This document shows positions 11,844 through 22,565 of a stretch of DNA of 64,000 nucleotides, piece by piece. The translations under genes and the position numbers were made by a program. The DNA is from Macrotis lagotis (Eukaryota; Chordata; Mammalia; Peramelemorphia; Peramelidae): positions 269,645,944 through 269,709,943 of the forward strand of contig NC_133662.1 in NCBI RefSeq assembly GCF_037893015.1. The letters are read 5' to 3'. Within the stretch, counting starts at the first letter, position 1. The number at the start of each line of letters is the position of its first letter. Under the pieces are notes generated by a model, which searched no databases, had not been told where the DNA came from, and was given only the letters and a program-made list of their open reading frames with translations.

Positions 11844-11989
11844 ACACGGTATCATCCATTTTGATCTTATCTTAGTATAACATATGAGACGATAGTTTCT
11901 GCTTAGTTTTTGCTATGCTATTTTTTCAGTTTTCCCAGCAGCTTTTGTCAAATAGTGAGTTCATAGCCCAAAGGTATTTTATATTTTCT

Positions 11990-12205
11990 TCTGTTTTTTT
12001 CATTTTTAAATTTTGCTTGACGGCTTCTTGATATCTCATAGATTCAATAATTTCTACTTTTCCAATTCTATTTTTCAAGTAATTGTTTTCTTCAGTTACC
12101 TTTCAAATCTCCTTTTCAATCTGGCCAGTTCTCTTCTTTATAGAATTGTTTCCTTTTTCCATTTGTCCAATTCTACTTTTTAAAGAGCTTTCTTGTCCAA
12201 TTACA
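11990..12205 (-). mobile_element. L1 ORF1-like fragment (antisense)
   Basis: The repeated pattern 'tccaattctat'/'gtccaattctactttt' separated by about 100 bp is the inverse of an L1 ORF1 coiled-coil segment. It follows the ORF2 piece directly without the intervening endonuclease, so it is a separate or deleted fragment. Confidence 0.5.
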
Positions 12206-12214
12206 TATGTGTTT

Positions 12215-12554
12215 GTATGGAGTTTGATGGTTTATTGAACACAAATAAAAATGTGTAAATCTTCTTACTCATTGTCTTCACTCCTCCGTCTAGCATTTAG
12301 ATTGGTGATCTTGATAGCTAGCTCAACAATGACTTTGCAATTCTTAGAGGAAACATGTTGAACAATCCCAGCACAGTAAGATTTATTGCACATCAGGAAC
12401 ACTTCAAATTCTTTGACATGGTACACCAAAACTCCCTCAATCCACTTGGTAACATATGTTTTGTCTTATTGTTTCCATAACCAATATTGGGCATCAAGAT
12501 CTGGTCCTTGAATCATCTGCACACTTTGTTGTCAATGCCTATTGGTTTACACCA

Positions 12555-12556
<2 letters not shown>
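12215..12556 (-). pseudogene. RPL32 processed pseudogene (5'-truncated)
   Basis: Read on the minus strand, this encodes pieces of ribosomal protein L32: 'NWCKPIGIDNKV' at the start, then '[13 protein letters not shown]' and 'KTKHMLPSG'. After a frame change it reads '[20 protein letters not shown]', '[11 protein letters not shown]' and '[10 protein letters not shown]' followed by a stop. The parent protein is about 135 residues and roughly its last 100 are represented. There is no intron. An in-frame stop (R to stop before FKDQ), a frameshift and missing codons make it nonfunctional. The 3' UTR with 'ttcaataaacc' is present, as expected for retrocopied mRNA. The 5' end stops at a (CT)n tract. 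L32 is a 60S ribosomal subunit component; this copy has no such role. Confidence 0.9.

Positions 12557-12607
<51 letters not shown>
12557..12607. repeat. (CT)n microsatellite
   Basis: About 25 CT units lie between the RPL32 pseudogene and an antisense SINE. Confidence 0.95.
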
Positions 12608-12608
<1 letters not shown>

Positions 12609-12609
12609 A

Positions 12610-12753
12610 GGCAAATATAAGGCAAATGGGGTTAAGTGGCTTGCCCAAGGCCACACAGCTAGGTAATTATTAAGTGTCTGAGGCTGGATTTGAACTCTGG
12701 TACTCCTGACTCCAGGGCCAGTGCTCTATCCACTGTACCACCTAGCCACCCCT
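12610..12753 (-). mobile_element. WSINE-like SINE
   Basis: Antisense copy: 'ggggttaagtggcttgccca', 'cacacagctaggtaattatt', 'gtgctctatccactgtacca', 'cctagccacccc'. The (CT)n tract sits at its A-tail side. Confidence 0.85.
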
Positions 12754-12979
12754 TGATTGACATTTCTGAGGGAAGCTTAGGAGAACTTAGTTCCTGACTT
12801 CTCTCTGTCTTCCTGCTCTGCCTCACTTCATCCCAGAAGCTGCTTTATTTTTCTGAAGGTAAAAAGGAGTCATCATCAAGTTTGAAAGTCCCCTAGTTCA
12901 TTGGATGCCTATCTTTTCCTTGAAAGCATATGTTCAGTTCAGTTCGGTTCATCACTATTATATCCTGTGTTTATTGCTT

Positions 12980-13240
12980 AAACAAGTAACCAAAGCCTTG
13001 GATCTCAGTTTCCTCATCTGAAAACTGAGATGGTTGAAGTAAATGACCTCAAAAAGCAATAGATTAGATAAAACATTGCATCAGGAGTCAGAAAGATCTA
13101 GGACAATTACCTCAGTTTCCTAAACTGTAAAATGTAGATAATAATAGCACTTTCCACCCAGAGTTGTTAGGATCAAATGAGATAATATTAGTAAAGTAAA
13201 TAGCACAGGATCTGGAATTTGATAGGAACTTAAACATGTC
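12980..13240 (+). mobile_element. MIR-family fragments
   Basis: 'cagtttcctcatctgaaaac' (about 13010) and 'acctcagtttcctaaactg' to 'gagttgttaggatcaaatga' (about 13110-13185) are MIR-type text in sense orientation, probably two overlapping relics. Confidence 0.6.
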
Positions 13241-13454
13241 TCCTTTCCTTCTTCTAAGTATCCTCCAATAACTAGGTCTAGAATTCCATGATATGCCAGA
13301 AAATACCTAAGTAGATAAAAACTCTTCAATGTGAACACAGAAGAAGGAAATGGAGCAAATATAGTTTCCTCTGAAGTTTTTCTGCAACTAATGATCCAAA
13401 AATTATTTTAAAACTTATTTTGTATGCATTCTATAAAGACATATTTTTGTGATC

Positions 13455-13560
13455 TCCATAAACATGTAAGTTTTTTGAGACCAGGGATTTCTGTCTTTGC
13501 ATCTTCAGTACCTAGACCATAGTAAATATTTAGTATTTGCATGAAATGAATGGGTTCATT
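13455..13560 (+). mobile_element. L2-type LINE 3' end
   Basis: 'aacatgtaagttttttgaga', 'ccagggatttctgtctttgc' and 'gtacctagaccatagtaaat' follow the typical L2 3' end order (length/gender of stop, 'cagtgcctagcacatagtag'). Short and old. Confidence 0.6.
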
Positions 13561-14489
13561 AATTGATTCCAGCATGAATAATTCTGTAACTCTCCAAGAC
13601 ACTTAATTGTTGAATTACAGAATTGCAGAATTACAAGAAAGCTTTCTCAAGCACTGAGAAAGATAAAACAATTCATATCAAAACGACAAGTAAATTGCCA
13701 TTATGCTTTTGACAAACAGAAAAGGGCAAAGGACAAAGCTGAATAAAAATATATGCATGTCAGAAAAAGGCAAAGGGCTATCACAAATGCCATTCCCTGT
13801 TGACATCAACATATGTTTTAGGGTTAAAAATACCCCAAAGAATGTATTTCAAATATTAAAAAAATTCTGAAGAACTTGTCAAATAAAAAAATAGTAAAGA
13901 GATCTCTACAAGCTATGGAAAAAGAAATTCAGACTAAATAAACAATTTAAAGTTGAAATATTTAGACCAAAAATTTTAAGGTACATACATACATACATAC
14001 ATATATATTCATACACACCTACATATTTATACAAATTAACATATCTATTAATATATAAATAAATAAGGTATATAAACATGTATAATTGGCATAGAGGCAA
14101 GTTACTCAGAGTAGGGTGTAAAGATTAAAAGGAAATAAATTTCTGAGTTGTATCAAAATATATTTATTAAAAAATATTTAGCACAGATGACAAACAACAA
14201 AAATGAAGGGGGGAGAGAGAGGAATGGAAAAATCATTTCTCAAAAGCAAAAGTCCATTCCATAATAAGTGATCATAATTCAGAGGATTATAAAGATCATC
14301 AGGACTAGTTAGAGAAGTTGGAGGTAGACTTCACTCTGTCCAAGCAATACCTACCTTCTCCTTTCCTCTCTCCAATGGATGAACTTGTTAGAAAGCAAAG
14401 TAGAGTGCCAGACCTGAAGTCAACACAGCCTTTTCTGTGTTCAAATCTAGACTGTGACACTTACTGTGTGACACTAAACACAAATAAAC
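13561..14489. other. Unassigned AT-rich stretch with (CATA)n
   Basis: A short CATA repeat lies at about 13981-14005. The rest is AT-rich with no recognised family or gene. Confidence 0.45.
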
Positions 14490-14542
14490 ACAAATAAAAT
14501 CAGATCTAAACCTTGGAAATGTTTAGATCTGATTTTATTTGT
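14490..14542. repeat. Perfect 22-bp inverted repeat with 9-nt loop
   Basis: Arms 14490-14511 and 14521-14542 are exact reverse complements, with loop cttggaaat. The right arm is the first recognisable text of the antisense L1 that follows, so the left arm is an inverted copy of the L1 edge. Confidence 0.9.
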
Positions 14543-14707
14543 TTGAAAATATTGTATTGTATGAAAATTTGTAATTTTGTTCATATAATACTTGGGTTTC
14601 TCTTGGCAGGGAGACTTCTAAGTATTTTCTATTGTCTACAGTTATTTTCAATGGAATTTCTCCTTCTGTCTCTTGGTTCTGGGCTTTATTGGTAATATAA
14701 AACATGC

Positions 14708-14843
14708 TGGGATAACTAGGTGGCACAGTGGATAGAGCACCAGCCCTGGAGTCAGGAGGACCTGAGTTCAAATTTGACCTCAGACACTTAATAATTACCT
14801 AGCTGTGTGGCCTTTGGGCAAGTCACTTAACCCCATTTCCTTG
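14708..14843 (+). mobile_element. WSINE-like SINE with expanded tail
   Basis: 'ggataactaggtggcacagt', 'ctggagtcaggaggacctga', 'cttaataattacctagct'. Its tail is replaced by the adjoining GAA/GGA tract. Confidence 0.85.
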
Positions 14844-15002
14844 AAGAAGAAGAAGAAGAAGAAGAAGAAGAAGAAGAAGAAGGAGGAGGAGGAGGAGGAG
14901 GAGGAGGAGGAGGAGGAGGAGGAGGAGGAGGAGGAGGAGGAGGAGGAGGAAGAGGAGGAGGAGGAGGAGGAGGAGGAGGAGGAGGAGGAGGAGAAGAAAG
15001 AA
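14844..15002. repeat. (GAA)n-(GGA)n polypurine tract
   Basis: About 12 GAA units are followed by about 40 GGA units with one GAA interruption. It grew at the 3' tail of the SINE. The Lys/Glu-rich open frame is only repeat translation. Confidence 0.95.
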
Positions 15003-15360
15003 AAAAATACTGATGGTTTGTATGGATTTATTTTATACCCTTAAACTCTGCTGAAGTTGTACTTATTTCAAGTAGTTTATTAATTAAATCTCCAGGATTC
15101 CCTTAGGTCTACCATCATATCATCTTCAGAGTAATGAATACATTCAGAGTAATAGCTTTATTTCTTCATTGTCTATTCAAATTCCTTAAATTACCTTTTT
15201 TTGTTTAATTGATGAAGCTAAAAATCTTAGTATAAAATTGAATAATGGGCATAATTACCTTGTCCCTAATCTTATTAGGATGGTTTCTAGCTTATCCCCA
15301 TTATAGATAATGTTTACTAGATACTACTTGTTATTTTAAAGAAAGTTCCATTTATTTCTA

Positions 15361-16530
15361 TGGAGAAACCCAATCAAGCAAATATGCTTGGTCCTGGAAA
15401 TATAAAGGTAAAATTTAAAAGTCCTCTCAAAGAGCTTTTATTCTGTCATACACATTCACACATATTTGTATATTTGTATTTGTGTATATGGTACTACATA
15501 AAAATATACATATAAAGAGGATCTTAGAGATCAGTTGCCCCTGATAGATAGAAATCTCCAACATTCCCCTCACATTTCCTTGAGTCTGAGACTTTGACTG
15601 CCAAGCTTTGCCTGAAAAGGTCCTTATGAAAACAATTTTGATGCTTTTCAGGTTAGTTTTAGGATGAGAGAAGGGGAAAAGCAAAAGGAAAAAGAATCTT
15701 CTCCCCCTCGAGTTTATTCTCAGAAAGGCAATCTTGTCAGTCAGTCAGACCCAGATAATCACAATCAGGGCAGGTACTCAGGGGATCAAGGAAAGGAACA
15801 CAGGGCATTCCCACACAGGTCAGCATTGGCCAACAGCTACCTATTGGAGTATGGAGCTGAATGAACCTTAGACTATTCCCAACGATGCTCCTAATGCGCA
15901 GCTTAACAGAGCAGACCACATGGATGTTGAGAAGTTTGAGCTCATAATCTCCTTGTGTTTTTCCTTCCACATCTTAGCTATCCAGGTTTTCTCTCAATTC
16001 ATCTTCAGCTTCCTAGTTTTGGATCAAAAAAGCCAGTTTTCCATGGTCTGCCTTGGAAATAAGCAGTAGAAATAAGCAGTAGAAGGCAAGTGCCCTTCTA
16101 GCCTTATCATTACAGATGTTGACAAAGTCATGTGTTCACATAACAAAATCAACCACTGGGCCTATGGAGTTTGGATAAAATTAAAGAGATAAAACTTGAG
16201 ATTAAATGTAATAGATAATCCTGGTCCCAGAGGACAGAAGAAGATACCAGCTTCCTCCTTGTTGCTATAAAGAAGGGGATCCATGAATGCAGAGTATGGT
16301 TTATAATGGTAGTCATTCTCTTTGGTGATTGTTTGTTGCTCAAAAGGATTTCCCCTATGGTATAAGGGAAATACAGTATAGTATATGGGACAGAGATGGG
16401 GGTATGAAAGGAAATGACCATGATATGAAAACAAAAGGCAAAAATGATACTTTGCAAAACTGAAAAAGTGAAAGCAATGTGTAAGAATGGACAGACTATT
16501 GACTTGGGATCAGATGTATTAGCTCAATTA
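15361..16530. other. Unassigned sequence
   Basis: No gene recognised. A short stretch near 15380-15450 ('ggtcctggaaatataaagg', 'ctctcaaagagctttta') resembles the old repeat seen at 19260 and 51900. Open frames at 15664-15864 and 16149-16457 have no recognisable domain. Confidence 0.4.
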
Positions 16531-16532
16531 AA

Positions 16533-16958
16533 ACATTGTGATAATTCTTGTTTGATTATGAACCATTCATTCATTGAGCATCCCTAAATTTGTTTCACCA
16601 TCTGTAAAATAGGTTGAACTAAATGGCCTTTCAGCTTTCTTTCAGTTTTAGATCTGTGCTCCTTTTTTTTTACGTATATTTGAACCTTGGTTCACACACT
16701 TCCCCCTTGTGGGACCTTTAGAAATTTATTCCATATTGTTATTAAGTTTCAAATCGCACAATATGACCCTTCTTTGTTTGACCATGGGCCAGTCAATCAT
16801 TGAGTATCCCTAAATTTGTTTCACCCTCTGTAAAATGGGTTGAAATAAATGGCCTTTCAGCTTTCTTCCAGATTTAGATCTGTGTTCTTCTTACCTATAT
16901 TTGAACCTTGGTTCACCCACCTCCCTCTTGGGACCTTTGGAAATTTATCCCATATTGC
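16533..16958. repeat. Two-copy tandem duplication, period about 226 bp
   Basis: 'cattgagcatccctaaattt' at about 16572 recurs as 'cattgagtatccctaaattt' at about 16798. The order 'ctgtaaaat', 'aaatggcctttcagctttct', 'gatctgtg', 'tatttgaaccttggttcac' and 'gggacctt' follows in both copies. The unit contains a MIR-type segment. Divergence by eye is about 10-15 percent, so the duplication is not recent. Confidence 0.85.
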
Positions 16959-18440
16959 TGCTTCTCAGGTTCCGCACCTATAAAATGAAGGAGGTGAATT
17001 CTCCAAATTCTTGAGACTCTATGGTACTCTAAAAATAAATGTCCAAATCAGCTGAGTGCCTGGGAGAAGGGAATGAAAGTTTTACATCTTAATCCATATA
17101 AGTATTCTGTTTACAAACATTTTTCACCAGAGCATGACTTTGTATTTTTTCCTCCTTAAGCCAGACTGTCCTTTTAGTTCCTAAATACGACATATGATTT
17201 GAGGTAGACGGGGAGTTACGTATCTGTCCTGATTTTCCAGCTGAAGCATAGAGAGATTAAACAATTTGTCCAGGCCTATCGAAAAGAATTGGTCATGCTG
17301 GCAACATAACCCTGAGCTAACCAGTAAAATGTGTTCTTTCCTTGATCCAGAGGCCTGGAGAAAAGTGCCCAAATGTTCAGATGTGATACTTCTCTCTGAG
17401 GGCCTCACCCCCTCTTCTATCCTCTTAGTGAGAGAGTTGAATGAAATCCAGTGGGTTATAGATCTGGATGAACCTCGATGGCTTGAACATGGGTCAAAAA
17501 TCTCATCTGTGACGTGAGCACTGGGCTTTGGGGAAGCTGAGGATGTGGGGGGAGGCACATGCTTACCAAGACCCATTTGCAAATTCTGATGTTTGCCTGA
17601 GGGAAATGATTCTTCTTTCTCCCACTCTCCTCCTGAAATGCCGACCTGGAAAACATCAACATTGTTCTCATATGAAGAATTCAGGGGAGGGCAAAAAGGG
17701 GGGGCATGACATGCAAAGTTCTGATGTAGAAATTGAAATTTCACACTATGGGGAACGCAAATGTTTTCTAGGTCAACAGGCCTTTGGTTGGGTCCACCCA
17801 TTGATGAGTCAGGCGGCAAGATGCCTCTCAAAATGAAAAGGAACACATTCTTGTATACTGTTAGATGGAGTTTTTTCTTCCCTTTAAATTTCTGTTTGAT
17901 TTTGATGAGAACCCCCCCCCACCTCCTTTAGAGAAGTCAGGAATGGGGGAAGGGGCATTGCCTCACTCATCTGGCAAATGCATCATCTATACACAATGTG
18001 CTTTCTAAAACCAAGGACCCCAGGGAGGGAGAGAAAACCACTTTAAAAACTTGTTGGAAGTTGCCTGCAGGCTCTTTATGTCATTCCAGGGGGAGTGACA
18101 GGAGGGGGCAGTTATTATTTTAATTAAAATACAAAATGAGAACTCCTCAGGCTGTTGTCACAGAGCAGCTCCTGGTCTCCCTCCCAAGCCAGAGCTTCTG
18201 TCCTCCAACACCCTCAAGTGGACTCTTCACTTGCTTCCTGACAAAGACTAGGAAGAGCTGAGGCTCTGGCACACTTCCTGGGTATGGCCTCCAGGGAAGG
18301 CCCCAACTGCCAGCTCACCAAGACCCTGAGCATATTGCCTTTCCAAGAAGACTGATGCCACATTATGAACCCATGCAGCCAAGACTTGAAACTGGCTGTC
18401 TGGGGGTCTCTCCACTCTATCTATCTGTCTCACATCGATT
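16959..18440. other. Mostly single-copy noncoding sequence
   Basis: A MIR-like antisense piece lies at about 17195-17320 ('ccagctgaagcatagagaga', 'caatttgtccaggcc'). The remaining sequence, including the moderately GC-rich part at 17880-18420, matches no repeat I know. The 221-codon minus-strand frame at 17181-17846 runs through the MIR piece and has no recognisable domain, so I treat it as chance. Confidence 0.4.
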
Positions 18441-18935
18441 AAGCAGTAAGCACTTGGTAAGTGCCTACTATGTGTTAGACATCATGCTCAGCCCTGTAGA
18501 CAAAAACACAATGGAAAAAAACTCCTCTTTATAAAAAAAACATAAGGAGGACAGAGAGAAGAAGAGAGGAAAGGAGAGGAGGAGAGGGGAAGGGTGAGAG
18601 GAAGGTGGGAGGGGAGGGGGAGGGGAGGAGCGCATTGGTAAGGGCCTACTATGTGTTAGACATCCTAGGCCCTGCAGAGAAAATCACAATGAAAAAAAAA
18701 CTCCTTTTTATTAAAAAAAACCATAAGGAGGAGGAGAGAGAAGAAGAGAGGAAAGGAAAGGAGGGGAAGGGAAGGGAGAAAAGAAGAGAGGAATGGAGAG
18801 GAGAGGAGGGGAGGGGAGAGAGGGGGAGGAGAATGTTGGTAAGTGCCTACTATGTGTTAGACATCATGCTAGGTCCTGTGGAGAAAAGCACAATGAAAAT
18901 AATGACTCCTTTTTATTAAAACAAAACTTATAAGG
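18441..18935 (+). repeat. Three-copy tandem repeat of an old dispersed element
   Basis: 'gcctactatgtgttagac' occurs at 18463, 18644 and 18845 (spacings 181 and 201). Each copy is followed by 'catc..gc..ccct', 'cacaatg', 'actcctttttatta'-type text, 'ataaggagga' and then purine-rich sequence. The unit start resembles the 'cctactatgtgccaggca' part of MIR-like repeats. Confidence 0.85.
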
Positions 18936-19142
18936 AGGATTGGAGAGGAGAAAACAGGAGAGGAGAGCAGAGGAGAGAAAGCAGAGGAGAGGAGGGGAGG
19001 GGAGGGGAGGAGAATGAAGAGGGGAGGAGAGGAGAGGGGAGGGGAGGGAATGAAGGACAGGGGAGGGGGGAGGGAGGGAAGAGAGGGGAGGGTAAGAGAG
19101 GAGAGGGGATGGTAGGGGAGGGGAGGAAGAGAGGGGAGGAAG
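18540..19142. repeat. Long polypurine (GGA/GGGA-rich) region
   Basis: Plus-strand sequence is nearly all G and A over most of about 600 bp, interrupted by the tandem unit heads at 18630-18720 and 18835-18930. Predicted proteins on either strand are Arg/Glu or Pro/Ser/Leu translations. Confidence 0.9.
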
Positions 19143-19257
19143 ACTTCTTCAGAATCTTGGATGAACTTAAACGAATCAAGTTAAGCACACTCGAGTTTTG
19201 TCTCTCTATTTAGCGACATCTGTCTGCCTAGCTAAAGAAAAAGTTGTGACTTCTTTC

Positions 19258-20235
19258 AAGAAATACTCAGTGAGTGTCTGCTGTATACCAGACCCACAGA
19301 AACAAATCAGTCTCAACCTACCCTCAAAGATTTCGCAATCCAATGGAGGAAAATAACATGTGTTTAAATAAGTCAATGTAGCATCCACACAGAGCAGTTT
19401 CTAGGAGACAGGGCATGTGAGTTTGAGGGGAAGGGATGGTAGTAACATCTGTGAGGATCAGGAAAAATCTCACACAAGAAGGGGTGTTTTACCTGAAAGT
19501 TGAAAGAAATTTTATTTCTCTGAGGTGAGAAGACATTAAAGACATGAAGAGCAGCCTAGGCAAAGACCCAGACAGAGGAGATGGATGGCCCTCCAAAGAT
19601 AAACAAAAGGACCAATATTGCTGGTATGTGGAGTGCATGAGGCTGATAATGTGAGATCATGCTGAGAGGTCAGCTGGGATCCAAACTGTGAAGGCCTTCC
19701 ACTGCCCAAACAGAGGAATCTGTACATTATCTGAGGGCAGTCAGCGCCACAGAAGCCTCTTCATTAGGAGAGGGAGGACCAGAGTCAGGTTAGGAAAGAC
19801 TGGAGAGGAGTGAGAATGGAAGCAGGGACTTTAATTGGGAGATTATTGAAATAACTCAAGTAAAAGGTGATTCGAGTGGTGGCCATGTGAGTGAAGATAA
19901 AGGAATGATGATAGAGATGTGAGAAATCAACTAGTTTTGGCAATGGGTTACACATCAAAGGGAGAAGGAAAATATTGAGGAGATTGAGATTGTAAACCTG
20001 AATTAGTGAAAAGCTGGTTCCATCTTCAACAGAAGTAGGTGGAGCAACTAGATGGTACAGTGGCTAGAGCTCCACCCATTAGAGCCATGAGAAATTAAAT
20101 TCAAACCCAGCATCAGACACTAGCTGTGTGACCCTGGGCAAGTCATTTAACCCTAACTGCTTTGCCAAAAACAGAAGTAGGAAATTTTGAAATTAGGATT
20201 TTGAGAGGGGAGATAGTGAGTTTTGCTTACCTAGG
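19258..20235 (+). mobile_element. Old dispersed repeat, family unassigned, split by a SINE
   Basis: This contiguous block includes 'ctgctgtataccagaccca', 'gaggatcaggaaaaatctca', 'gtgaaggccttccactg' and 'ggtggccatgtgagtgaaga'. It has the order of a long mammal-wide relic whose later part is also seen at about 481-720. A SINE interrupts it at 20040-20169. I cannot name the family. Confidence 0.5.
20040..20169 (+). mobile_element. SINE (diverged WSINE-like) with 12-bp target duplication
   Basis: 'gagcaactagatggtacagt', 'agctgtgtgaccctgggcaa' and 'cattta' text. The perfect 12-bp direct repeat aacagaagtagg flanks it at 20028-20039 and 20170-20181. Confidence 0.85.
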
Positions 20236-20274
20236 ACATTAAATTAAAAATCCCCTACAGGAAGTTCATGTGAG

Positions 20275-20549
20275 TCTGAGTCATCTGATGAGAGAGAAAT
20301 AGAAACAGAGACTGGCAACAGACAGAGAGACAGAGATCTAGACACAGACAAGAGAGAGAAAGAGACACAGGTACAGAGACAGATTCAAAGAGAGGAAAGA
20401 CAGAGACAAAGAGTATCAGAGAGGTAGAAATAGAAATAGAGACAGAAAAAAGAAGGACAGATGAGAGATAAGATAGAAACATAGAGCAAACCAGAGAGAA
20501 AGAGACAGAAATAGAGACAGATAAAAGACAGAGATACAGTCCAAGAGAC

Positions 20550-20612
<63 letters not shown>
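20275..20612. repeat. Purine-rich (GACAGA)-like and (GA)n tract
   Basis: Irregular gagaca/gaaata units run from about 20285 to 20545, then pure (GA)n to 20612. Confidence 0.9.
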
Positions 20613-20616
<4 letters not shown>

Positions 20617-21645
20617 ATATTGAGGTCAGAGCTTGGGAGACATCCCTACATCCCTATACAGAGGGCATGATAATGATCTTTCAAAGAAGACTAAAATGGA
20701 GTTGTAATACATTCAAGGGAAGAATTGGGGAAAGAGAGTTTCACAAAAACTCAGAGAAGAGAATATCCAGGAGTTCAGAGTGGTCATCAGTTTTAAAGGC
20801 TGAAGAGAAATCCAAAATGAAAGGGACCAATAAAAGACCATTGAATTGGGCAATAAAGGGAGCACTGGAAAAATTGTATGGTATGGAATTATGGGAATTG
20901 TTTGCAAAGGTTTGACAAGATAATAATAAGAGAAGTTGGAAAAATGAGTATGGATGACTGTTTTCTAACAATTTTGCCTTAAAAAAAGAATAGAAATAAA
21001 GGGTGATTGAAGGGCAGAAAGACTGAATGTTTTTCTAAGGATTAAGAAAGCTTGATGTGTTTGTAGCCAATAGGTTAAAAATCACTAGGAAAGGAGAAAT
21101 TAAAATCTCCCCTTTTCCCTTTTCTATCTCTGTCTCTATATTTCTCTCTGTCTGTGTCCTCCTATCTCTGAGTCTGTCTCTCATTCATCTATCCCTTTAT
21201 CCACCTTCATCCTCAATAACATAATTTCAAGAAAGGCAGCAAGTGAGAAAGATGAAACAAGAGCCTGGCAGAAGGAAGAAAAGAAGATGGTTAGGCTACA
21301 ACTGCCAACATCATTCTCTGCCAAATCCCACTAATGGGGATCTAGATGGGCTCTTTTTATTACTCACATTCTTCCTCTGTTAGCCAGTTTCCCCCTTTTC
21401 ATTGGAACTTCAGATATCCCAGAGGAATGTTTAAATCCCAAAGGGGTTTGTCATTTCCCTTTTTAATTTACTCTATGATGGGGTCTGTATGTGTCTGTTT
21501 AAAGCTATTGAAGTTCCTTGGAAAGGGTCTCCCTCCCAGGGTTTATAGGCTGAAATTCAAAGGAATTGCTCTTATCCACATGGTAAAGACAGAAGAAAAG
21601 TAAAACAAGGCCTAACAAGGGTTGAGAAATGTTACCAGCAGGAAG
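20613..21645. other. Unassigned sequence with a CT-rich patch
   Basis: A pyrimidine-rich patch ('tctctgtctctatatttct') lies at about 21118-21190. No gene or repeat family is recognised elsewhere. The 100-codon frame at 20613-20915 is Lys/Glu-rich without a domain. Confidence 0.4.
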
Positions 21646-21647
21646 GT

Positions 21648-21785
21648 GCCACAATCTAGAAGCAGTACCCTGTGTGATCTTGGACCAGTCACTTACCCAC
21701 AATGAGACTTGATTTCTCCATCTGTAAAATGATGAGGATGGCTTCTTAGGTCTCTTCCCTTTTCAAATGGATGATCCTATGAATA
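21648..21785 (+). mobile_element. MIR-family SINE
   Basis: 'ctgtgtgatcttggaccagt', 'ttgatttctccatctgtaaa' and 'ggtctcttcccttttcaaat' follow MIR order in sense orientation. Confidence 0.7.
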
Positions 21786-22044
21786 GGGTTTCCAGTAATG
21801 CAGAAGAAGAATGGCACAGAGAACCCATAACAAGAGACGCCCAGTAATCATTTCCACTTGTATGTTCTAGTTCAGAAACACTGGGAATCTTCTTCTACTA
21901 TTCTTTCTATTTCCCTCTTCCAAAAATGCTCAGTGTCACATTCTGACTCTCACATTTTGCCTCTCAGATTGAGGCAAAACAACAACATAAAGAGAATCTT
22001 CCTTGCTTTCTCAAAGGCACAAAGTAAATCAAACTGCCTGACCG

Positions 22045-22047
<3 letters not shown>

Positions 22048-22086
<39 letters not shown>
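22048..22086. repeat. (CA)n microsatellite
   Basis: About 19 CA units. Confidence 0.95.
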
Positions 22087-22087
<1 letters not shown>

Positions 22088-22404
22088 CTCTCTTATATAC
22101 ATTATATATGGATGTATATACTTGATATCTTCATTTAAGCTCTGTGGGAGTGGAGACTGAAAGTAAGAATAGGAGTAAAGTAATAGCAAAAATGTCAACC
22201 AAGGAAATGAGCAGAGCAGAGGTAGAAACCACCCCAAAGCAGATTCCAGCAGAACAGAAGGCAATGAGAAAAAAGGTGTGCAGTCTGAAATTTCAGGCTT
22301 AAAGAATAAGATAACCAAGGCTTAAATTAGGAAGCCCCTTCTTCTCCTGGTAAGCCAAGTGGCAGTAGTGGAAATAGATGGTAAATGTGATGCACGTGAA
22401 AGAG

Positions 22405-22565
22405 GAACATGTTTAAGCTTGGGACTTGCTCAAATTCTGCCTCTCCTACTTTCTACCTGTGTGACCTTAGGGAAGTCTTGGTTTCAACTGGCTCATCTGT
22501 CTAAACAGAAACTTTGATTTTTGAAGGTTCCTTCCAGCTTTGAATTATGGGCAGATGATCCCATG
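22405..22565 (+). mobile_element. MIR-family SINE
   Basis: 'ttctacctgtgtgacctta', 'aactggctcatctgtctaaa' and 'aggttccttccagctttgaa' follow MIR order. Confidence 0.7.

Larger units (their letters stand above)
10155..11985 (-). mobile_element. L1 LINE (antisense), 3' UTR into ORF2, with two SINE insertions
   Basis: The plus strand reads a T-rich end, 'ccaataacatgtaaagatag', 'gattttgagttccaaattgt', and later 'ctttgggcataagtccaaat' and 'gttttaatttgcatttt'. This is the inverse of marsupial L1 3' UTR and the ORF2 C-terminus. An RTE-tailed SINE (about 10297-10590) and a WSINE-like copy (about 11689-11843) interrupt it, with L1 text resuming after each. Many substitutions suggest it is older than the L1 at 52948. 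Confidence 0.8.
14521..15360 (-). mobile_element. L1 ORF2 fragment (antisense) with SINE and expanded repeat
   Basis: The text 'ttgggtttctcttggcaggg', 'attgtctacagttattttca' and, after the SINE, 'tgtatggatttattttatac', 'taccatcatatcatcttcag' and 'ttattttaaagaaagttcca' matches the reverse-transcriptase region of the L1 at 54970-55450. The L1 3' end is missing on the left. Confidence 0.75.

Noticed and set aside
17181-17846. 221-codon minus-strand open frame
   Set aside because: It overlaps a MIR-like piece and another long plus-strand frame, and shows no domain or signal. Length alone is not enough in 64 kb of six-frame text.
18441-18935. CRISPR-like array (three evenly spaced repeats)
   Set aside because: The spacings are 181 and 201 bp, the units are diverged mammalian repeats and no cas gene is present. 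This is a tandem repeat in a eukaryotic genome.
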